From an uncultured Chloroflexota bacterium (GTDB lineage: Bacteria > Chloroflexota > Anaerolineae > Anaerolineales > Anaerolineaceae): a stretch of 18,300 bases of DNA. The translations under genes were made by a program, and so were the position numbers. The stretch's first letter is position 1. Every line of letters begins with the position of its first letter. Under the pieces are notes generated by a model. The model was not told where the DNA came from. It did no database searches and worked only from the letters and a program-made list of their open reading frames with translations. Below are positions 1 through 6,024 of this stretch, one piece after another. Where the stretch lies: the NCBI GenBank assembly GCA_902795255.1, contig CADBKS010000062.1:1537-19836 (forward strand), given 5' to 3'.

Positions 1-975
1 CTGATCGGCGATATGCTGGTATATATGTCCTATGGCATGGAATGCTTCTCCGAAAAGGAAATGGAGCACTTCGGGACGCTGCTGCCCCGGGAAGTTCACC
101 ACACCCCGGATGAGGTAAAGCGGATCTCCTGTCTGGAGACACTGCGCGCCACCACGGAAAACCTGAAGCGCTGGCTGAAGGACGGGATGGAGGAGAACCG
201 CTTCGGGCTCCCCTTTGTACAGACGACGAAGATGATCATGGACGCCGTGACGACGATCGGGCGCGGACTGGTGACCCTGCATGTGCTGGGCGAAGACCTG
301 TCCGAGGCGCCGATGCAGATCGGCGAGCTGCTGGATATCGCCGGCTTCCATTTCAAAAAATGCAGTGACGGCGTCAGAGTTTCCGCCGGAGTCAATCCGA
401 CAGTCTGCACGCGCCTGTTCACCTGTCAGCTGCGCTGGCAGAACCTGATCTTCCGCCTGTACCGGACGGAAGAATTCCTCAGCAAACCGGTCAAAAGCCA
501 AAAGAAACAGACCGCCCCGGCCGAAGTCCGCGGCGCCCTCGATGCCGCGCCATCGGAAAGCGCCCACAGCGTGCTGAAAGCGGAGCAGGCGTTCCGCTCA
601 TTCCCGACGGAAGGTGCTTCCGCGGAAGCGGAGACACTGCCCGTCGAGAGCGAAGCCGCTGAAGTGGCGGCTGAAGAGCCGGCAGTGGAAGTTGAAACCG
701 CTGAAGGGCTCACGGAAGCGCAGACGGAAGGGCAGGCGGTGCCGGAAGCGGAAGACGCGGAGATGCCGGAGCTTCTTCCGGTCCCGGTCTTCGGGCCGCC
801 GCCGGAGCGCCCGCCGGAAAGGTGGATCGATCCGATCGACGAGGCGATCGAAGACGACCGGTGGGACAACATCCCCTACGTCAGCGACGCCCTGGTCCAA
901 AGGATGCTGCGCCCTGGTCCAAAGGATGCTGGAAAGGATCCGGGAGCGGAAGAAGGAGGAACTTTATCAGTTTGA
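1..975 (+). CDS. Unrecognised protein, 5'-truncated, C-terminus altered by a 22-bp tandem duplication
   Basis: The frame is open to the left edge of the window (codons for LIGD precede the first Met at 13, with no ribosome binding site), so the gene starts upstream. I recognise no family. About the first 160 visible residues look like a compact, mainly helical domain; then comes a long acidic Ala/Glu/Pro-rich linker, roughly residues 165-270. The end of the gene is damaged. A perfect 22-bp tandem duplication (888-909 and 910-931) shifts the frame after ALVQRML, so the annotated C-terminus reads RPGPKDAGKDP... and stops at 975. With one copy removed, the frame would continue as ERIRERKKEELYQFEV and stop at 982, a charged helical end that looks more natural. 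The reading frame itself is secure; the function is unknown. Confidence 0.7.
   Translation: MIGDMLVYMSYGMECFSEKEMEHFGTLLPREVHHTPDEVKRISCLETLRATTENLKRWLKDGMEENRFGLPFVQTTKMIMDAVTTIGRGLVTLHVLGEDLSEAPMQIGELLDIAGFHFKKCSDGVRVSAGVNPTVCTRLFTCQLRWQNLIFRLYRTEEFLSKPVKSQKKQTAPAEVRGALDAAPSESAHSVLKAEQAFRSFPTEGASAEAETLPVESEAAEVAAEEPAVEVETAEGLTEAQTEGQAVPEAEDAEMPELLPVPVFGPPPERPPERWIDPIDEAIEDDRWDNIPYVSDALVQRMLRPGPKDAGKDPGAEEGGTLSV
888..931. repeat. Perfect 22-bp tandem duplication inside the first gene
   Basis: Bases 888-909 and 910-931 are identical and adjacent. Because 22 is not a multiple of three, the duplication changes the frame of the host gene. It reads as a recent slippage-type or replication-type duplication, or as an assembly error. 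Confidence 0.95.
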
Positions 976-1036
976 AGTTTGAAGGGTGAAGAGTGAAGTG
1001 ATTTCTTAGAGTTCAGAGTTCAGAGTGCAGAGTGCA
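970..1036. repeat. Degenerate heptanucleotide tandem arrays (A and B)
   Basis: Array A (970-997) has four 7-bp units: two GTTTGAA, then GGGTGAA and GAGTGAA. It overlaps the stop codon of the upstream gene. After an 11-base break, array B (1009-1036) has two GAGTTCA and two GAGTGCA units. The units of A and B are similar to each other, so this may be one drifted array. No coding potential is seen. Confidence 0.75.
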
Positions 1037-1060
1037 GTTAATTTGGAAAGTGAATAATCA

Positions 1061-1088
1061 GCCGGAGTCGGACGATCCCGGCGTTTTT
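1061..1088 (+). terminator. Possible weak terminator after the first gene
   Basis: GCCGG at 1061-1065 can pair with CCGGC at 1078-1082, followed by a G and five T residues. The stem is only 5 bp with a 12-base loop, so this is tentative. Confidence 0.35.
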
Positions 1089-1107
1089 CGGTTGCGCGCT
1101 TCGCGCA

Positions 1108-1181
1108 GGATTCAGGAGTCAGGATTCAGGGGAAATATGTGACGCTGCGCGGCGTTCCGAATTTCGCATTCCGAATTCCGC
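1108..1181. repeat. Further heptanucleotide arrays (C and D)
   Basis: Array C (1108-1128) is GGATTCA, GGAGTCA, GGATTCA. Array D (1154-1181) is GTTCCGA, ATTTCGC, ATTCCGA, ATTCCGC. Both keep the 7-bp period of arrays A and B but with different unit sequences. The stretch 976-1240 has no gene that I can support; it also holds a small hairpin at 1093-1107 (TGCGCG/CGCGCA). Confidence 0.7.
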
Positions 1182-1240
1182 ATTTACAAGCGGGGACCGA
1201 AACGGTTCATTAGAAACAAATTAGAATGGGCCGGAAGGTC

Positions 1241-1269
1241 TTGAAAACCAGGGGGAAACGGGGTATTAT
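1241..1269 (+). promoter_or_regulatory. Sigma70-type promoter for the riboswitch transcript
   Basis: TTGAAA at 1241-1246 and TATTAT at 1264-1269 are separated by exactly 17 bp. The predicted start near 1276 lies immediately before the conserved 5' end of the yybP-ykoY motif, which supports both calls. Confidence 0.7.
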
Positions 1270-1275
1270 CATTAA

Positions 1276-1409
1276 TGAAGAAAGGGAGTAGCCAACCGGA
1301 CAAAACGGAGCCCCCGCCGTCAATACGGTGATTCGATGATCACCCGGCTAAGCATAACAGGCGAGACTTTTTACACGACCATCGTCGTGATAAAAGTCCC
1401 GTTTTTTTT
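1276..1409 (+). promoter_or_regulatory. yybP-ykoY manganese riboswitch
   Basis: The hallmark blocks of this Mn2+-sensing aptamer appear in order. GGGAGTAGCC (1284-1293) is followed by GTCAATACGG (1319-1328), then CACCCGGCTA (1341-1350) and GGCGAGAC (1360-1367). TAGCC (1289-1293) can pair with GGCTA (1346-1350), as expected for the internal helix. The 3' strand of the closing helix overlaps the left arm of an intrinsic terminator (1365-1409), and AAAG near 1281-1284 could compete for CTTT at 1367-1370. Family knowledge: Mn2+ binding usually stabilises the aptamer and allows readthrough into an Mn exporter gene. Here the downstream gene is an unrelated 73-residue His-rich membrane protein. Confidence 0.85.
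1365..1409 (+). terminator. Riboswitch expression-platform terminator
   Basis: Bases 1365-1379 pair with 1384-1398 around a 4-base loop, with mismatches in the middle of the stem. After two C and one G there are eight T residues (1402-1409). It sits 47 bases before the start codon it would control. Confidence 0.8.
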
Positions 1410-1456
1410 ATCACGGCGAAACCAGTGCAGGATCCCCCTGCGAAAGGAGAATCAAA

Positions 1457-1678
1457 ATGTTCGGTTTCATCATCTTTGTACTTGTACTGTCCTTCCTTCT
1501 CCGCCCGTTCTCCCGCCCGTATTACGGATACCGGCGGCCGCGGGTCTATCCCTTCGGCCTCTTCGGTCCCTTCGGCGGATACGGCGGGTTCGGCGGATGG
1601 GGAATGCCTTACCGGCACGGTCCGATGCATTATGGCGGACATCACCATCATCACCCGGGCTGCGGCCGGAGATGGTAA
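1457..1678 (+). CDS. Riboswitch-controlled small membrane protein with a His-rich tail
   Basis: A 73-residue protein with an AGGAG ribosome binding site (1445-1449) 7 bases before the ATG. Residues 2-15 form one hydrophobic membrane segment, followed by a basic Arg/Pro/Tyr stretch (16-30). Next comes a Gly/Phe/Tyr-rich linker (31-50), and the tail holds seven His (54, 58 and five in a row at 62-66) plus Cys69. I do not recognise a family. The His cluster suggests metal binding, and the upstream manganese riboswitch suggests expression when Mn2+ is high, so a role in Mn (or other divalent metal) tolerance, sequestration or export assistance at the membrane is inferred. It overlaps the 3' end of the convergent GT-C gene on the other strand; I favour this ORF as real because promoter, riboswitch and ribosome binding site all lead to it. 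Confidence 0.75.
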   Translation: MFGFIIFVLVLSFLLRPFSRPYYGYRRPRVYPFGLFGPFGGYGGFGGWGMPYRHGPMHYGGHHHHHPGCGRRW

Positions 1679-3251
1679 CGCAGCGGCCATAATTAAGACA
1701 GATCCCGGCGTATTTCCCGAAGATCACACCGTCGCTGTATTCCGCAAGGACCGGAAGTCCTTCCAGAACAGTCTCCAGCCATTCCCGGTCCCCGGCATCC
1801 TCGAGCATCTCTCTGTAATTGAAAACAATGACAAACGCGTTCCCGCTGAGGACTTCGTCATCCATCCACTGCTTATCCTGTTCAAAGCTCTCCCGCTCGG
1901 AAAAGCTCGCGGAGTCAAACATCGGCGGCAGGATATAAGACGGCTGATCGTTGAGCAAAGCAAGCGCGGTCTGACGGTTGCAGAACAGCAGCTTCCCCTC
2001 CGGGAGCGCTTTCGCCGCAAGCCGTGTTTCCGAGCTCCGCCACTCCTCACCGGCGAGGCCCTGACCGTTGCGGTGGAACTCTTTGATCAGATCGAGTTCA
2101 TCCTCCAGCAGCAGCGCCGCGAAAAGAAGCATCAGCACGATCCCCGCAGCCTTCATCCGCTTCCTGTCCGAAAGACGGATGCAGAAAGCATCCGCCAGCA
2201 GCATCAGGCAGACGTAAAAGGGCAGCAGGATGCGGTCATCAAAAAGCGTCGATCCGTCAATAAAGCAGACCGTCAGGATCAGCATGACCATATACGCCGC
2301 ACCGTGCAGTGCCGGTGCAAAGTAAGGAGACCGCGCCAGCCGGTCCGACGGGCGGAAAAAGGCGCGCAGTCCGGTGAAAATGACCGCACCCAGCAGAACG
2401 AGCAGTCCCGCAGCGATAACGATGCCCCAGACGGGCAGAAGTTTTTCGACAAATCCGCCGAATTCCGGCAAAAAGAACCCGGCGAGATTCCGGATCCCGT
2501 CGCGTACCTTATCCGCTGCGGGCAGATGCAGGGAGAGCGAGCGGTTGACAGCCGAGCCCTCCTCACTGCCGCTCCGGAGCAGCCAGGCAGCCAGCGGAAC
2601 CACCAGCCCGGCCAGGAAAAGCAGCAGGGACCGGATCCGTTCTTTCGCGTTCGGCAGCACACAGAGAATGAATACCGCCAGCGCACCGGCCGCGGCAAAG
2701 CCCGCGGAACGGGTGATCACCAGCGCACCGCACAGCAGACCGGTCAGCAGCCACATTCCGGTCCGGTGATCCCGCGCTGTCAGCAGGGAAAGGATCAGGA
2801 CCGCGAAAAAGAGCGTCAGGTAGAGCGCTTCGCTGAGACCGTAGATCTGCCCTTTCAGGACCGGTCCGGCGCAGACAAACGTCAGACCGCCGAGCACCGT
2901 TCCCCATGCGGAGCCGGTCAGCAGCAGCAGGGTGATCATGAAAAACGCCTGGTTCAGCACCGCGCACCCGAGGTTCACCCATTTCGCAGCAGCCAGCGGA
3001 TCCTGCCCGGTCAGGCGGGAGACGCCCGCCAGCACGATCGAATAGAAAGGCGGAAAGTGCGTGATCGCCCGCGGCAGCCCGTCGCCGCCGATACGGACGT
3101 ATCCTCTTCCGGCCAGCAGGCTGCGCGCCCCGCCGATATAGGCGGAAGAGTCATTGGTGAGCCCGACTCCGAAAGGCGTCGAATAAAGGAACAGCACCGC
3201 GGCCATTCCGCATAAAATGATCATCGCAACATAAGGAAGTGTTTTCCGCAT
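1470..3251 (-). CDS. Polytopic GT-C-type (PMT/GT39-like) membrane protein
   Basis: Start chosen at the ATG at 3251-3249 because a GGAGGT ribosome binding site precedes it; an in-frame Met 38 codons upstream lacks one. About ten hydrophobic segments lie between residues 5 and 385. The first extracytoplasmic loop carries LTNDSSAYIGGARSLL, with Asp34 in the position of the acidic catalytic residue of GT-C glycosyltransferases, and a DDR lies at 338-340. A soluble C-terminal region covers roughly 390-515. Inferred role: transfer of a sugar from a lipid carrier at the outer face of the membrane; the substrate is unknown. The last ~70 residues (after FGKYAGICLN) are Arg-rich and antisense to the riboswitch gene, and look unlike protein. 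A one-base correction in the CCC run at 1716-1718 would end the frame at a TAA at 1695-1693, so the true 3' end may be there. Confidence 0.75.
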   Translation of the reverse strand: MRKTLPYVAMIILCGMAAVLFLYSTPFGVGLTNDSSAYIGGARSLLAGRGYVRIGGDGLPRAITHFPPFYSIVLAGVSRLTGQDPLAAAKWVNLGCAVLNQAFFMITLLLLTGSAWGTVLGGLTFVCAGPVLKGQIYGLSEALYLTLFFAVLILSLLTARDHRTGMWLLTGLLCGALVITRSAGFAAAGALAVFILCVLPNAKERIRSLLLFLAGLVVPLAAWLLRSGSEEGSAVNRSLSLHLPAADKVRDGIRNLAGFFLPEFGGFVEKLLPVWGIVIAAGLLVLLGAVIFTGLRAFFRPSDRLARSPYFAPALHGAAYMVMLILTVCFIDGSTLFDDRILLPFYVCLMLLADAFCIRLSDRKRMKAAGIVLMLLFAALLLEDELDLIKEFHRNGQGLAGEEWRSSETRLAAKALPEGKLLFCNRQTALALLNDQPSYILPPMFDSASFSERESFEQDKQWMDDEVLSGNAFVIVFNYREMLEDAGDREWLETVLEGLPVLAEYSDGVIFGKYAGICLNYGRCVTISGRSPGDDGDVRHNASDRAGKAFPIRRTRRIRRRDRRGRRDRPAAAGIRNTGGRTGGEGRTVQVQR

Positions 3252-3279
3252 CGGACCTCCGTTATTACCGGCAGTTTTC

Positions 3280-3305
3280 AAAAATCCGGGATCCGTGACC
3301 CGGAT
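3280..3305 (-). terminator. Terminator-like hairpin in the leader of the GT-C gene
   Basis: On the minus strand ATCCGGG (3305-3299) pairs with CCCGGAT (3290-3284) around an 8-base loop, followed by a short T run. It lies between the predicted -10 element and the start codon, where it could act as an attenuator. The T run is only five bases, so confidence is modest. Confidence 0.4.
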
Positions 3306-3315
3306 CCTGAGCAAG

Positions 3316-3324
3316 ATTATAGCA
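3316..3324 (-). promoter_or_regulatory. Extended -10 promoter of the GT-C gene
   Basis: The minus strand reads TGCTATAAT here, a perfect -10 hexamer with the TGn extension. No good -35 is visible. Expected transcription start is near 3309, giving a leader of about 58 bases. Confidence 0.6.
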
Positions 3325-3418
3325 AAGATTGCGGAACCGGCCGCGGGCTCATTATTACGAATCACTTTTTTTGGGGAAGAAAATCACGGTGGTTGACTAT
3401 TCCTTTTTTCCGGATGTT

Positions 3419-3427
3419 TGGTAAAAT
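3419..3427 (+). promoter_or_regulatory. Extended -10 promoter of the murE-like gene
   Basis: TGGTAAAAT gives a TGn-extended -10. A TTGACT lies upstream at 3393-3398, but the 23-base spacing is too long for a standard pair. Confidence 0.4.
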
Positions 3428-3450
3428 ACTGAATTAGAGGGAAATTGAAT

Positions 3451-4991
3451 ATGAACAAACCCAGCCTCAAGCTGATGCAGTGTATCAGTGTTTTGCCGGG
3501 GATCCGTGAGATCATCGGAAACACACCCAACATTGAGTATAATGATGTCACTTTTGACAGCCGCAAAGTAAAACCCGGAGCCATTTACGTAGCCATTCCG
3601 GGGATCAACACCGACGGACACGATTACATCCAGAGCGCCGTACAGAACGGGGCCGCCGCTGTGATCGGAAGCAAATCCATTCCCGTACTGCCCTCCGTAC
3701 CCTATATCCGTGTAGAAGACTCGCGCGAAGCCATGGCGTGGGCCGTTGCCGCGCTCTACGGTTTCCCGTCCGAGTCCATGACCGTCATCGGCGTGACCGG
3801 CACCGACGGGAAGACGACGACCTCCATTTATCTTTACAACGTGCTCCGCGCGGCCGGGCTCCATACCGGCCTGATCTCTACAGTCTCGGCGATCATCGAC
3901 GAAGAAGAGCTGGATACCGGATTCCACGTCACCACACCGGAATCCCCGGACATTCAGCGCTATCTTTCCATGATGCGGGACCGGGGCGTCACCCATGTGA
4001 TCATCGAATCCACCTCCCACGGGCTGGCGCAGAAGCGCGTTTCCGCCATTGATTTCGATATCGCCGTCGTCACCAATATCACACACGAACACCTGGATTT
4101 CCACAACTCCCGCCAGGCTTATTTTGAAGCCAAGGGGATGCTTTTCCAGAAACTCGGGGAAAACCAGGACCGCAAAACGCCGCCGCTGGCCGTGCTGAAT
4201 TATGACGACCCGGATTCCTATCATTTTCTGGATAATCTGATCAGCGTCCGGAAAGCGGTCTATTCCGCCAACGGGAATACACAGCACGCCTGCGCGACCA
4301 TCAAAGAGATCTATTCCTCCCCGGCGGGGATCCGTGCAATCGCCCGCTTCAGTGACCTGCCGGATGGCAGTTCCCGGGAGACCGAAGTGCACACCAGCCT
4401 GCTCGGCAACTACAACGGCGCCAACTTCCTAGCCGCCATGACCGCAGCTGTTTACGGACTGGGGATCGATCCCGAAACCGCGGCGCGGGGGATCGCCTGT
4501 GTGACCGGCGTACCCGGCCGCATGCAGGTGATCGACGAAGGACAGAGTTTCACCGCGATCGTCGACTTCGCCCATACACCGAATGCCCTTGAGAAGGCCC
4601 TGATCGCAGCCCGCAAGATGCTCCCGATCGATATGAACGGGAAACCGCAGGGACGCATACCGCGGAAGATCCGCGCACGGAACCGCTCAACAAGATTCTG
4701 AAGGAAATGGCGGATGAAGCGATCGAAAAAGGCGCCGTGATGGACGAGACCCTGTTCATCGAGCCGGACCGCCGCAACGCCATCCGTAAAGGAATCGCAC
4801 TGGCACTCCCCGGAGATATTGTTCTCTCCCTCGGGAAAGGCCATGAACAGTCCATGTGCTTCGGAACCACCGAATACCTCTGGGATGACCGAACCGCCAT
4901 GCATGCCGCGCTCTGCGAACTGCTGGGCAAGCCCGGGCCGGAGATGCCGGAGCTGCCCGACGTCGGACGGTATACGCCTCCGGCAGCCTGA
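3451..4991 (+). pseudogene. murE: murE-like Mur ligase broken by internal deletion and frameshift
   Basis: ATG at 3451 preceded by GAGGG (3437-3441); a TTG at 3445 is too close to that site. Family role: ATP-dependent addition of the third amino acid to UDP-MurNAc-dipeptide in peptidoglycan synthesis. The N-terminal domain, the ATP loop GVTGTDGKTTT (114-124), HVTTPESPDIQRYL (159-172), ESTSHGL (186-192) and the AHTPNALEKAL start of the third domain are present. After NGKPQGR (4656) the frame drifts and stops at 4701. The remainder resumes in frame +3 from 4659 with TAEDPRTEPLNKILKEMADEA and runs through GKGHEQSMCFGTTEY to a stop at 4989-4991. Compared with the family, about 30-35 residues between GR and TAEDPR are missing, including the conserved FGxAGxRD-K-R segment, so this is a deletion (junction ~4658/4659), not a simple indel. 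DPR corresponds to the DNPR diaminopimelate-recognition motif. Confidence 0.85.
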
Positions 4992-5111
4992 ACAGACCCG
5001 GCAGACGGATTTCAATCCCTTTTTTTGTTTTCTGTCCCTCATTTTTGCAAATCTCGGTTAAAATGAGTACAGCTATTATTTTGTAAAAATGAGGCGTGAA
5101 AGGAAATTATC

Positions 5112-5825
5112 ATGGCAGGAAAGAATTCACCTCAATATGTAATCAACTCCTATCAGCGGAAAAGCCGGATCGGGACCTATCTGCTTTGGGGACTGGCCGG
5201 GATCATCTTCGGAGCAGGGATCCTGCTGCTCGTACTGTGGTTCACCGGAGGCGGCGGATCCCTTAACCTCGGCAGCCTTTTTGCCTCCGCGACACCGACC
5301 CCCACAGAGACCTTTACTCCCTCACCGACCGTTCCGACCAGCACGCCGACCATGACACCGACTGAAACGGAAACGCCGACCCCGACCCTGACCCCGACAC
5401 CGGAAGGTCCGCAGATGTACACGGTCCAGGAAGGCGACACCTGCTGGAGCATCGCAGTGGAATACGGCGTCAACTTTGAGCTGTTCCAGATGATCAACAA
5501 CTTCGGGCTGAATGAATGCCCGATCGGCCCCGGCGACCAGGTGGTCATCCCCGGTTCGGATACCGAAATGCCTACCGCCACACCGATCGCGCTTGATCAG
5601 TACACGACCGGCCAGCGCATCGAATACATCGTCGAAATGAACGACTCCTACCAGGGCATCGCCGCGAAATTCAACACCACGCTGGATTCCCTGCAGCGGC
5701 TGAATGAGATCGAAGACATCACCGCCTTCCCGCAGATCGGCCAGACCCTGCAGATCGCGGTCAACCTCGTGACCCCGACCCCCAGCCCGGTCCCGACCTA
5801 TACCGAAGTCCCGTCCGAAGGCTGA
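5112..5825 (+). CDS. Membrane-anchored protein with two LysM domains
   Basis: A 237-residue protein with AGGA (5101-5104) seven bases before the ATG. Residues 1-21 are a basic cytoplasmic end and 22-44 a single transmembrane helix. Residues 60-99 form a Thr/Pro repeat linker typical of extracellular Chloroflexota proteins. LysM 1 spans about 102-147 (YTVQEGDTCWSIAVEYGV), with Cys111 and Cys136 possibly forming a disulfide. LysM 2 spans about 170-217 (degenerate at its start: IEYIVEMNDSYQGIA). A short TPTP tail ends the protein. LysM domains bind N-acetylglucosamine-containing polymers such as peptidoglycan, so this probably tethers the envelope to cell-wall or surface glycan. No catalytic domain is present. 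It follows the broken murE gene by 120 bp in the same direction and has its own strong terminator. Confidence 0.9.
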   Translation: MAGKNSPQYVINSYQRKSRIGTYLLWGLAGIIFGAGILLLVLWFTGGGGSLNLGSLFASATPTPTETFTPSPTVPTSTPTMTPTETETPTPTLTPTPEGPQMYTVQEGDTCWSIAVEYGVNFELFQMINNFGLNECPIGPGDQVVIPGSDTEMPTATPIALDQYTTGQRIEYIVEMNDSYQGIAAKFNTTLDSLQRLNEIEDITAFPQIGQTLQIAVNLVTPTPSPVPTYTEVPSEG

Positions 5826-5848
5826 TCCTTCAACAACCGGAACGAGAA

Positions 5849-5878
5849 CGGCACAGCTGAACAGCTGTGCCGTTTTTT
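5849..5878 (+). terminator. Strong intrinsic terminator after the LysM gene
   Basis: CGGCACAGCT (5849-5858) and AGCTGTGCCG (5863-5872) form a perfect 10-bp stem with a GAAC loop, followed by six T residues. Confidence 0.95.
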
Positions 5879-5974
5879 ATTCCCGTGTGACGGTCCTGTC
5901 CAGCCGGCACACCGCTTTCTTCCTGAGGGATGAGAAATCAGAGACAGATTTACACCGTGAGGAACAAAACAGGC

Positions 5975-5980
5975 TATAAT
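5975..5980 (+). promoter_or_regulatory. Candidate -10 element for the DUF4157 gene
   Basis: TATAAT is perfect, but the best -35-like hexamer (TTTACA, 5949-5954) is 20 bases away. The start would be near 5987, about 38 bases before the ATG. Confidence 0.45.
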
Positions 5981-6024
5981 CAGGTATACAGAGAGTCATG
6001 TTTATACTCCCTTAAGAAGCGGTT

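Noticed and set aside
970..1181. CRISPR array
   Set aside because: Units are 7 bp, directly adjacent and degenerate, with no spacers and no cas genes nearby.
1425..3215. A 596-codon open frame on the plus strand
   Set aside because: It is the antisense shadow of the GT-C membrane protein. The product is a Gln/Arg-rich, low-information sequence, and it has no ribosome binding site.
3397..4392. A 331-codon open frame on the minus strand
   Set aside because: Antisense to the clear murE-like gene, with no recognisable domain.
5022..5040. T-rich stretch after the murE-like remnant as a terminator
   Set aside because: I find no convincing stem directly before the T run.
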